Shown here in pieces: positions 43,008 to 53,300 of a DNA stretch of 64,000 nt. The notes under the pieces were generated by a model. The model saw only the letters and a program-made list of their open reading frames with translations. It ran no database searches and was not told where the DNA came from. Origin of the DNA: Flectobacillus roseus (GTDB lineage Bacteria > Bacteroidota > Bacteroidia > Cytophagales > Spirosomataceae); the NCBI RefSeq assembly GCF_030056665.1, contig NZ_JASHIG010000008.1. The stretch is one strand, 5' to 3'. The position numbers and the translations under genes were made by a program. Every line of letters begins with the position of its first letter. Position 1 is the stretch's first letter.

Positions 43008-44105
43008 TTATTGGTTACACCCTAGAGATTGAATAATGATTTTTTCGTTGACTACTTCAAATTTGGTATTAGGTCCAATGGCTTCACAAATAATTTGAAG
43101 TTTAGTAAATAGTGGCTCTTCGCCAAGCGTTGTTGTGAGTGAGCAGTCTTCTAATAACTTTTGGTCAAAATAGATATGTACGCCATAAAGACTTTCTAGT
43201 TTCTTAAAAATCTGAGCTACGGGACTTTCGTTAAATTCTATTGCGGTGCTTGTTTTTGAGGTAATTGCGACAACTTGTTCGGAACTTATAGTTGTGGCTT
43301 GCATCAAATTTTGTTCGTCTACAATGACCTGTTGGTTTGGTAATAGAGTCACTCGATTGTTGTCTTCCTCTTCTTTTTCATACACCATTACTTTACCTGT
43401 TTTTACTACTACTTTTACTTCTTTTTCAGTGTTAAAAGACTGTACTGTAAAACTGGTACCTAAGACTTTGACGACGGTAGTTTTGGCATGAACCAAAAAA
43501 GGTTGTTGAGGATTTTTGACGACTTCAAAAAATGCCTGCCCATCCAAATACACTTCGCGATTAGGAGAATTGTCAAAACTTGCTGGAAACTGAATCGTAC
43601 TGTTAGGTTCTAGCAATAAAGAACTCCCATCGGGTAATTTGATGGGCATTTTCATCCTGCTCAAATTGGTTTTTGTTACTAACTCTTCAATCGCTTTTTG
43701 TGATAAGTGTGACAGCTGAGGATTCACACTTTTGTCGGTATACCACCACAAGCCTACACTAAATAGAAGGAATATTGTGGCGGCAATAGACCATTTCCAG
43801 GTGTTATGATGGTACCAAGCTACATGCTCGTTGATTTCAAATTCCAGCGTTTCTTCTTCTTGTATTCTATTATGTGTATTTGTAATTAGTCTTTCAATTT
43901 GTTCTTCTGAAATAGGCTTTTCATGTATGCCTGTAGCCAAAATAAACTCTCGGGCTTGTTTGACCAAGTATTGCTGGCTGGGGTGTTGTTGAGACCATTG
44001 TGTCCATGGGTGTGAATGATTTCGATATCCCTCAGATTTCACCCATTCTACGAAGGTTGAATCCAAGAGAAAATCTTCTATCGTGTAATCACTATATTTT
44101 TTCAT
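43008..44105 (-). CDS. FecR-family anti-sigma factor
   Basis: The protein has 365 residues. A cytoplasmic N-terminal part (about 1-95) is followed by one transmembrane helix (WKWSIAATIFLLFSVGLWWY, about 95-116). The FecR domain at about 145-260 has KMPIKLPDGSSLLLEPNSTI, REVYLDGQAFFEVVKNPQQP and VKVLGTSFTVQSF. The C-terminal DUF4974-like part has VAQIFKKLESLYGVHIYFDQ. It would hold the ECF sigma factor inactive until the STN domain of the SusC protein signals through it. It lies 184 bases upstream of susC and 609 bases downstream of the sigma gene, an unusually wide gap filled by a tandem array. Confidence 0.93.
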   Translation of the reverse strand: MKKYSDYTIEDFLLDSTFVEWVKSEGYRNHSHPWTQWSQQHPSQQYLVKQAREFILATGIHEKPISEEQIERLITNTHNRIQEEETLEFEINEHVAWYHHNTWKWSIAATIFLLFSVGLWWYTDKSVNPQLSHLSQKAIEELVTKTNLSRMKMPIKLPDGSSLLLEPNSTIQFPASFDNSPNREVYLDGQAFFEVVKNPQQPFLVHAKTTVVKVLGTSFTVQSFNTEKEVKVVVKTGKVMVYEKEEEDNNRVTLLPNQQVIVDEQNLMQATTISSEQVVAITSKTSTAIEFNESPVAQIFKKLESLYGVHIYFDQKLLEDCSLTTTLGEEPLFTKLQIICEAIGPNTKFEVVNEKIIIQSLGCNQ

Positions 44106-44714
44106 AAAATAGTAATAAGTCGTCTTTTATATACAGTAGAAAACTTTCGGTTTCTTTATACTGCTTTTTTGTAAAAAAAATTGATTTGAGGAGGGAAGTG
44201 GTTAGGGAAGGAGTATTTTTTGTTTAGGCACAAAGGCACAGAGTGGTAGAGGGGAAAGGAGGTAGACAAAGAGTTTTTTTAAGGAAATACCGAGGTATAA
44301 AGGGAAGGAGTATATCTCAATAAACACACTTTGTGCCTCTGAGCCTTATGCCTTTGCCACTTGTTGTAACAAAACACACTTTGTGCCTCTGTGCCTCATG
44401 CCTTTGCCACTTGTTGTAACAAAATGCACTTTGTGCCTCTGTGCCTTATGCCTTTGCCACTTGTTGCAACAAAATGCACTTTGTGCCTCTGTGCCTTATG
44501 CCTTTGCCACTTGTTGTAACAAAACACACTTTGTGCCTCTGTGCCTCATGCCTTTGCCACTTGTTGTAACAAAATCCACTTTGTGCCTCTGTGCCTTATG
44601 CCTTTGCCACTTGTTGTAACAAAACACACTTTGTGCCTCTGTGCCTTATGCCTTTGCCACTTGTTGTAACAAAACACACTTTGTACCTCTGTGCCTTATG
44701 CCTTTGCCACTTGT
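44106..44714. other. Intergenic region between sigma and anti-sigma genes, mostly tandem array
   Basis: This 609-base gap contains the 50-bp array (44321-44715). The remaining 44106-44320 has no ORF; it includes AGGCACAAAGGCACAGAG (about 44226), an inverted partial copy of the array word, and probably the fecR promoter. Confidence 0.7.
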
Positions 44715-44715
44715 T
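44321..44715. repeat. 50-bp tandem repeat array, about 8 units
   Basis: Units begin at about 44325 and recur every 50 bases through 44675; the last is cut short at about 44715. The unit contains CACTTTGTGCCTCTGTGCCT and CTTTGCCACTTGTTGTAAC. Units differ at a few positions (CACACT, TGCACT, TCCACT). There are no spacers, so it is not CRISPR. The array abuts the sigma gene stop codon. Confidence 0.95.
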
Positions 44716-45323
44716 CACCACTCAAAAAACCAGACTAGTAGCCCAAACCAGATAGCGTCATCTGGAAAAAGAGTACGTAATAACGTGAGTGCTTCATGGA
44801 CTAAATTGCTGACGGATTGGTATTTTACTCCCATTGTCTCCGCAATTTCTTGATTGGACAGTTCCTTATAAAATTTGAGGTAGACAACTTCTTTTTGTCT
44901 TTTGGGAAGATGATTTAAGCGTTCGTTTATTAGCCTTACACGTTGAAGCTCGGTTTCGTCTTTGACGATTTTTTCTTCTATCGAAAAGTCAATGTCAAAA
45001 TAGCTTTCAGAACTTGAATGTTCGTCAAGTGAAATTGTTTCATTTTTTTTGATTTCGGAAATGATTCTTCTTCGTACTGCCGCAAATAAATAGGCTTTTA
45101 CGGAGCCTACGTCAATTTTTAGATTTTGACGATACTGCCATAATTGAATAAAAACTTCTTGAATGCAATCTTCAATTAATGCGTCGTCATTGACCATTTT
45201 GCGGCCATAGCTAATCAAAGATTTGGCATAAATGCGGAGAAGTTTAGCAAGCGCTGCCTCTTCGCCATTGCGCAAATCATTCCATAGCATTAATTCATCA
45301 TATCGAGGAGATGAATTGGACAT
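44715..45323 (-). CDS. ECF-family RNA polymerase sigma factor (FecI-like)
   Basis: The protein has 202 residues. Sigma region 2 is at about 25-95 (LLRIYAKSLISYGRKMVNDD, DCIQEVFIQLWQYR, AYLFAAVRRRIISE). Region 4 is at about 130-190 (LNHLPKRQKEVVYLKFYKEL, SNQEIAETMGVKYQSVSNLV), the helix-turn-helix that reads the -35 region. A short hydrophobic tail (AIWFGLLVWFFEW) is unusual and could help membrane association or FecR contact. It should direct RNA polymerase to the susC promoter downstream. It is divergent from the LytTR regulator gene. Confidence 0.93.
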   Translation of the reverse strand: MSNSSPRYDELMLWNDLRNGEEAALAKLLRIYAKSLISYGRKMVNDDALIEDCIQEVFIQLWQYRQNLKIDVGSVKAYLFAAVRRRIISEIKKNETISLDEHSSSESYFDIDFSIEEKIVKDETELQRVRLINERLNHLPKRQKEVVYLKFYKELSNQEIAETMGVKYQSVSNLVHEALTLLRTLFPDDAIWFGLLVWFFEW

Positions 45324-45528
45324 AGTCAGGTTTTAGATCAGGTAAATATTATTATTCATAAAGACTGTAACTAAGGTGGTTATACTCAAAAAATAGTTGC
45401 TTTGATAGGATGCGTTAATAATAGGATAAGATGCTACTAAAAAATGGATGTGCCCTTTTCATGATAATTTTAGATTGGTATTATTCTTGATAAACAAATA
45501 CTAACAACTATGAATTGCAAAATTGATT

Positions 45529-45550
45529 TGTATTGTTTTGGAACAATACA
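45529..45550. promoter_or_regulatory. 9-bp palindrome upstream of the LytTR gene
   Basis: TGTATTGTT and AACAATACA (45529-45537, 45542-45550) form a perfect inverted repeat around TTGG, 24 bases before the ATG at 45575. It could be a leader hairpin or an operator site; no promoter boxes were recognised with confidence. Confidence 0.4.
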
Positions 45551-45574
45551 TAAATAAATACCTTCATTACTAGT

Positions 45575-46294
45575 ATGAAAAAATTGATTAGGAACCGCCA
45601 GCCTGTCAAAGTTTTAGTAATCGAAGAAGATCCGTCTTCGTTAGAAATTATAAAAACATTACTAAATCAAAATGACTTTGAGTTATTGGCTATTGCACCC
45701 GCAATAGGCGAGATAGATTTGTTGTTAGAAACCTTCCAGCCTAACATCATTCTTGTTGCATTAGAACTAAATAGTCTAGGTATTTTTGATTTTATAGCAA
45801 CGCCCCAATACCTCAGCACACCTCTTATTGGTATGTCTCATAGCCTTGATGATGAGATGTTTGATAGGTGTTTAGAACATGGTAAATGCTTGCTTTTAGG
45901 AAAACCCATCAATCGATATGCCTTTCTTTCTTCGATAAACCTTTTGTTACGGATTTATCCCCCTGTTCAGCATAAATATGTGGAGGTGATTGACAAAAAT
46001 CAGCAGGTGTTGAAGATTCATCTGGCTGATATTGTTTATGTAGAAGCCGAAGGGAATTACACCTTTATTCATACGATTCAAAATAAAGTTTATGCCAGAA
46101 AAAAGCCTCTTAAAAACCTTAAAGAAGAATTAGATGAAAAGTTTATTCAGATAAATAAATCTCATTTAATTAATATAGATTTCATTCAAAGATTAGAGTT
46201 AGGAAAGCGTTTATTGGTGCTAAACAACAAAGAAATAAAGATAGGAAGGTCTTTTCGTTCTGATTTGGATACGTTTATCTGCCCATTATCTTGA
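45575..46294 (+). CDS. LytTR-type transcription regulator with degenerate receiver domain
   Basis: The protein has 239 residues. An N-terminal receiver-like domain (about 10-125) begins VKVLVIEEDPSSLEIIKTLL and has the conserved Lys in LLLGKPINRY. The phosphoacceptor position is Ala62 (IILVALELNS where IILLDIELP would be usual), so phosphorylation there is not possible. The C-terminal LytTR DNA-binding domain (about 138-235) has IHLADIVYVEAEGNYTFIHT, YARKKPLKNLKEELDEKF, INKSHLINIDFIQRLE and KEIKIGRSFRSDL. It has no linked sensor kinase. It lies 1.1 kb upstream of the giant surface-protein gene, whose regulation by it is only a possibility. Confidence 0.88.
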   Translation: MKKLIRNRQPVKVLVIEEDPSSLEIIKTLLNQNDFELLAIAPAIGEIDLLLETFQPNIILVALELNSLGIFDFIATPQYLSTPLIGMSHSLDDEMFDRCLEHGKCLLLGKPINRYAFLSSINLLLRIYPPVQHKYVEVIDKNQQVLKIHLADIVYVEAEGNYTFIHTIQNKVYARKKPLKNLKEELDEKFIQINKSHLINIDFIQRLELGKRLLVLNNKEIKIGRSFRSDLDTFICPLS

Positions 46295-47388
46295 CTTTTG
46301 TTAATTTTAGCTCATATTTTTAAAGCCTCCTAAATCTACTTCCACAAGGGAATCTTTTTTGACCCTTTCAGTAAAAAATTGTCAGACTATATTTTATTGA
46401 ACATATAAAAGAATATATTTTACAATTCTAATAAGTGTTATTGGTTCTAGTGGAAAAATCTTCTTGATTCTACTCGTAATTGGCATCTTGTCACCTTTTA
46501 TGGTGTTTTGTCACCCTGAGGTGCCTTTTATGGATGCTTTGGTTTCAAAATTGTACTTTCAATTTACATGTGTGATTATTTTTCCAAACAAGTGCATTTT
46601 TTTTTGTGTGTAAATTATAGGTTCGCCCTGTTGTAAAGTTATTGCTATTTAAAAAATCATTCGTACGCATATTTTTCATTTTCAATAACTAAAATTAATA
46701 GTTCTAATTATATGGAGTAAAACTCTGATTTGTGTTGTAGTTCATAGCTTTTTAATAAAATTTATTTAAAAGATTCGCCCTAATGCTACAATGAAATGAG
46801 TTTTACTCTGAAGGTTTAAAAGAGTTTAGTATCGTACAAATTTTCCTTTTGATATCCGCTATGATCAAAAAATTACTAATTCTTCGCCCTTATAAGCCGA
46901 AGTTCGCCTTTGTTAGTCTTAAGGTTTATGCTCTCTTCAAATCAAATTTGAGGATACGGCTATCGTCCGCTTTTCATATCGCTTCTTCACAGCCCACCTC
47001 ACAAGCTTATTTTGCTTTCGAATAATTCGTAGGAATTAGTCTGCTCAATATCTAATGAGTTTGAGGTAGGAAAGATGTATCGTATTTTTTATGGTGCTTA
47101 AGCTAATTTGCTGATAGACAGTAGATGTAGCGATGCTAAAATTACAGATAGTAGTTTTAGGATTGATGATATGCAAGTGTTATTCGTTTGTAGAACGTGC
47201 TGCAATGCGACTACGAATGATTTGATTTTAGATAGTGTCCTTCTCCAAAAGCCTTAATAATTTTAATTCTATCAAATTGCTCAAACTACCTTTCGCCAAA
47301 GTTGTTTAAGATAAATTTTGAAAGTGGTGCCTAAGTAATATGGTTTGGAATTGTTGGGCTACATACAACCTATAAAACAATTTTCATC
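46295..47388. other. 1.1-kb AT-rich gap upstream of the giant surface-protein gene
   Basis: No ORF with family features, RNA gene, terminator or confident promoter was found. The stretch contains several loosely repeated words beginning TTCGCC (near 46622, 46774, 46882, 46902, 47292) and a CACCTTTTATGGTG pair near 46492. It probably holds a long leader or regulatory region for the 10.2-kb gene, but this is inference. Confidence 0.5.
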
Positions 47389-50300
47389 ATGATAAAGAAT
47401 TTTGTCAGATGTCTAGTCCTTTTCCTGTGTCTTTTTCTTCTTTGGGACCCTTCTATTGCGATAGGGTCTGATAAACCCTCAAAAGCCAATCTTATTCCCG
47501 TTGACCCAGGCAATACAAGTTGTAATACAAAAACACCTTGGACGAATGCTTCGTATACAAACTTGTCTGCGAGCAAGACTAATAGCCTTTGTTTAATTGC
47601 TAACTCAGGAACCCCTTCAAATCTTGTTGATGCAGATTTGACAAATAGTGTTGGGTTTAATATCACTGGTCTAGGTTGTTTTATGGAATATACTGTTGTC
47701 GACGGCGACGCGGGAGATACCTATCCCGCAGGTTATTATGCAGGTTTTAAAATATCATCTTCTAGTTTATTGAGCGGTAGCGTTGGGGCAAAAGTAACCA
47801 TAACCACTTCCAACAATGGTACTCAGGTAGAGACTAAAGATGTAGTAACCAGTTTGCTAGGGATTGAGTCTAGTTTGGTGGACGCCAGTGGAAATACTAC
47901 TGTCGGTTTTATCACAACCCAACCTTTTGATGAAGTAACCATTACTTACACAACCTTAGTGGGTGTATTATTCTCTGGACAAGTCTATTATCCAGTAATC
48001 GAGAAATTCTGTGCGGGTTCAGCTTTGGTATGTAATACCCAGACAAATATTTCTAATCCTGCTTATCCTGTCACTATTGATGCTACCCAAACAGGCATCA
48101 CAGGTGTTGCGTGTTTGGGATGCTCAGTCTCTAATCCTGACAATGTCATTAGCACAAGTAATAGTGACTATGCCACTATTACCATGGCAGTTTCGGCTGG
48201 AAGTGTAGGGTCATTAGCTGTAAAAGATGTTTTGACGACTTATCCCATCGGAACTTTTGCAGGGTTTAATATTTCGAATCCAAATTTGATTAATGCGAAT
48301 TTACTGTCGGGTATTACCTTAAAAACGTATAAAGCTGGGGTATTACAAGAAACCTCTTCTGCAAGTAGTTTGCTTTCGGTGAATTCCTCTTTGTTAACAG
48401 GAACTGGTGAACAATTAGTAGGCTTTATTACGACAAAAAGTTTTGATGAAGTAAAGATTGAAGTAGCGAACTTATTAGGCATTCTGAGTACGACAAGAGT
48501 TTACAACGTAGTACTAGAAAGTTTCTGTGCAGGCCCAGCGTTGAGTTGTACGGATACGTATTTGGTATCACCAAGTTTTCCAGCGGTATTGAATGGTAGT
48601 TTGACAGGTATTGGAGGAGTAGCTTGCGTGGGCTGTTCTATTAACAATAGTCAAAACGTGGTAGATGCGAGTACTTCAAATTATGCAGATATTGTATTGA
48701 CAGCAGGATTATTGAGTAGTGGTTCGATATCAGTAAAAGATGCTGTGACGACGTATCCAATCGGAACTTTTGCAGGTTTTGACATAGAAAATACAACCAT
48801 CTTGGGAGCAAGTCTTCTGAGTAATGCGACGGTAAGTACTTATTTGAATGGAGTATTACAAGAAAGTAATGCAGGCGGACTGATCAGCTTGTCTATTCTA
48901 AGTTCAACTCGTCAGGTAGTTGGCTTTAAAACCACTAAAACATTCAACGAAGTCCGCTTTACGATTGCGAATTTGGTAGGAGTAGATGTTGGTACGACAA
49001 GGGTGTATGGTGCCGTATTACGTTTGGCAAATGCTGCGGGTTTTGTAGCACCGAGTTTATTGAGTAGTAGTGTAAGCAATGTATGTCCAGCGACGACAGG
49101 TAATTTATCAAGTGCGATAGGTAGCGCGCCATCTGGTGCGGTGATACAGTGGTTTACGAATAATACACATACAGGTACTGCCTACAGCACACCGAGTACC
49201 GCTGCTGCGGGTACGTATTATGCTTTTTATTATGATTCAGTATTGGGATGTTATAGTCCAGCTTCGACAGGAGTAGTTGTTACGGTAAATGCCTGTGATA
49301 CAGACGGTGATGGTGATTTGGATACGACCGACCCAGCACCAAACAATCCATGTGTATGGAGTAATAATCAAGTTTTGGCAAATACTACAACTACTTGGCG
49401 CACTGCAGATTGTGATGGAGATGGTATTAGTAATTATGCAGAAAAATTAGCAGGCACAGATCCATTAAATGCTTGTGACCCAGCGTTGGTTGTTCCAACA
49501 GTTAGTGCAAGTAGTATCAATAACATTTGTCCTGCTACGACAGCTAATTTATCTACTGCGATAAGTGGAACAGCGCCATCGGGAAGTAGTTTGGTTTGGT
49601 TTACGAATAATACACATACAGGCACGGCTTACTCAACACCGACGGCAGCAACGGACGGGACTTATTACGCCTTTTACTATAATGCTAGCACAGGTTGTTA
49701 TAGTGCTGCAAGTGCAGAGGTTGATGTATTTATCACTTCTTGTACAGGCTTAGATCCAAGTGGCGTGAGTTGCAATACGAAAGTACCTCTGACGAATGGA
49801 TTGTTTACAAACCTAGCGGCAACAAAGACGAATAGTTTGTTGGGTTGTGTGAATCTGACGACCGCCTCGACGAATAATTTGGTTGATTCAGACTTAAATA
49901 ATTATGCGGGCTTTAATGTGACAGGTTTAGGTTGTAATGTAACCTATAGTGTCAAAGACAATGATGCTACAGATACGTATCCTGCGGGATATTATGCAGG
50001 CTTTAAGATAGCCTCAACAAGCCTATTGAGCGGAAGTATAGGTTCAACGGTACGTATCGAAACTTATAACAATGGTGTATTTGTAGAAGGAAAAGATGTA
50101 GTGACGAGTTTGCTAGGAATAGAATCAAGTTTGTTAGATGGCAGTGGATTGGCGACGGTAGGTTTTATCACGACTCAAGGCTTTGACGAGGTACGTATTA
50201 TTTACACGGCTTTGGTTGGTGTAGGTTTTACAGGTCAGGTGTATTATCCAGTAATAGAAAAATTCTGTGCTGGTTCGGCATTAGTTTGTAACACACAGAC

Positions 50301-53300
50301 GAATGTATCCAATCCATCTTATCCAGTTATTGTAAATGATAGTCAGACAGGTATCACAGGCGTTGCTTGTGTAGGCTGTTCGATTAGCAATACAGAAAAT
50401 GTAATCAGCTCAAGTACGAGTGATTATGCAACTATTTCGATGTCGGCTTCTTTGGGTAGCAATGCCTCTATTTCCGTAAAAGATGTTTTGACTACATATC
50501 CCATCGGAACTTTTGCAGGGTTTAATATTTCGAATCCAAATTTGGTTAATGCGAATCTTTTATCAGGTATTACCATCCGCACCTACAAAGCAGGGGTATT
50601 GCAGGAGAGTTCAGGAGTAGGGACGTTATTGTCGGTTAATTCTTCACTTTTGACAGGTGCAGGCGAGCAGTTAGTGGGCTTTATTAGTACGAAGGACTTT
50701 GATGAGGTAAAACTAGAAATAACGAATGTATTAGGGATTTTGAGTACGACAAGAGTTTACAACGTAGTACTAGAAAGTTTCTGTGCAGGCCCAGCGTTGA
50801 GTTGTACGGATACGTATTTGGTATCGCCAAGTTTTCCAGCGGTATTGAATGGTAGTTTGACCGGTATTGGAGGAGTAGCTTGCGTGGGCTGTTCTATTAA
50901 TAATAGTCAAAATGTAGTAGATGCGAGTACTTCAAACTATGCAGATATTGTATTAACCGCAGGTTTATTGAGTAGTGGTTCAATATCGGTAAAAGACGCT
51001 GTGACGACTTATCCAATCGGAACATTTGCAGGTTTTGATATAGAAAATACGACCATATTAGGAGCAAGTCTTCTAAGTAATGCGACGGTAAGTACTTATC
51101 TGAATGGAGTATTACAAGAAAGTAATGCAGGGGGATTAATCAGCTTGTCTATTCTAAGTTCTACTCGACAGGTAGTAGGTTTTGCTGCAACGAAGCCATT
51201 CAACGAAGTTCGCTTTACGATTGCGAATTTGGTAGGAGTAGATGTTGGTACGACAAGGGTGTATGGTGCTGTATTACGTTTGGCAAATGCTGCGGGTTTT
51301 GTAGCACCGAGTTTGTTGAGTAGCAGTGTGAGCAATGTATGTCCAGCGACGACAGGTAATTTATCAAGTGCCATCGGTAGCGCACCATCAGGTGCAGTGA
51401 TACAGTGGTTTACGAATAATACGCATACCGGTACAGCTTACAATACACCAAGCACAGCCGCAGCTGGTACGTATTATGCCTTTTATTATGATTCAGTGTT
51501 GGGATGTTATAGTCCAGCTTCGACAGGAGTAGTTGTTACGGTAAATGCCTGTGATACAGACGGTGATGGTGATTTGGATTTAACCGACCCAGCCCCGAAT
51601 GATCAATGTGTGTGGAGTAATAATCAAGTTTTGGCAAATACTACAACTACTTGGCGCAGTGCAGATTGTGATGGGGATGGCATTAGTAATTATGCAGAGA
51701 AGTTGGCAGGTACAGATCCATTAAATGCTTGTGACCCAGCTTTGGTTGTTCCAAGTGTTAGTGCAAGTAGTATCAATAACATTTGTCCTGCTACGACAGC
51801 TAATTTATCTACTGCGATAAGTGGAACAGCGCCATCGGGAAGTAGTTTGGTTTGGTTTACGAATAATACACATACAGGCACTGCTTACTCAACACCGACG
51901 GCAGCAACGGACGGGACTTATTACGCCTTTTACTATAATGCTAGCACAGGTTGTTATAGTGCTGCAAGTGCAGAGGTTGATGTATTTATCACTTCTTGTA
52001 CAGGCTTAGATCCAAGTGGCGTGAGTTGCAATACGAAAGTACCTCTGACGAATGGATTGTTTACAAACCTAGCGGCAACAAAGACGAATAGTTTGTTGGG
52101 TTGTGTGAATTTGACGACCGCCTCGACGAATAATTTGGTTGATTCAGACTTAAATAATTATGCGGGCTTTAATGTGACAGGTTTAGGTTGTAATGTGACC
52201 TATAGTGTCAAAGACAATGATGCTACAGATACGTATCCTGCGGGATATTATGCAGGCTTTAAGATAGCCTCAACAAGCCTATTGAGCGGAAGCATTGGTT
52301 CAACGGTACGTATCGAGACTTACAACAATGGAGTATTTGTAGAAGGAAAAGATGTAGTAACGAGTTTGCTAGGAATAGAATCAAGTTTGTTAGATGGCAG
52401 TGGATTGGCGACAGTAGGTTTTATCACGACCCAAGGCTTTGACGAAGTACGTATTATTTACACTACTTTGGTGGGTATTGGTTTTACAGGCCAGGTGTAT
52501 TATCCCGTAATCGAGAAATTCTGTGCGGGCTCAGCGTTGGTATGTAACACACAGACGAATGTATCGAACCCTTCTTATCCCGTAGTAATAGATGATAGTC
52601 AGACAGGTATCACTGGTGTCGCATGTGTAGGTTGTTCGATTAGCAATACAGAAAATGTAATCAGCTCAAGCACGAGTGATTATGCGACTATTACGATGTC
52701 GGCTTCTTTGGGAAGCAATGCCTCTATTTCCGTAAAAGATGTTTTGACGACCTATCCCATCGGAACTTTTGCAGGGTTTAATATTTCGAATCCTAATCTG
52801 ATCAATGCGAATCTTTTATCAGGTATTACCATCCGCACCTACAAAGCAGGTGTATTGCAGGAGAGTTCAGGAGTAGGGACGTTATTGTCGGTTAATTCTT
52901 CACTTTTGACAGGTGCAGGCGAGCAGTTAGTGGGCTTTATTAGTACGAAAGAATTTGATGAGGTAAAACTAGAAATAACGAATGTATTAGGGATTCTGAG
53001 TACGACAAGAGTTTACAACGTAGTACTAGAAAGTTTCTGCGCAGGCCCAGCGTTGAGTTGTACAGATACGTATTTGGTATCGCCAAGTTTTCCAGCGGTA
53101 TTGAATGGTAGTTTGACCGGTATTGGGGGAGTAGCTTGCGTGGGCTGTTCTATTAATAATAGTCAAAATGTTGTAGATGCGAGTACTTCAAATTATACAG
53201 ATATTGTATTGACAGCAGGATTATTGAGTAGTGGTTCGATATCAGTAAAAGACGCTGTGACAACGTATCCAATCGGTACTTTTGCAGGTTTTGACATAGA

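Noticed and set aside
44321..44715. Possible CRISPR array
   Set aside because: Units are contiguous 50-bp tandem repeats without unique spacers, and no cas genes are nearby.
44383..44853. Plus-strand ORFs rich in Cys, Leu and Met
   Set aside because: They are translations of the 50-bp tandem array in shifting frames; the second runs antisense into the sigma gene.
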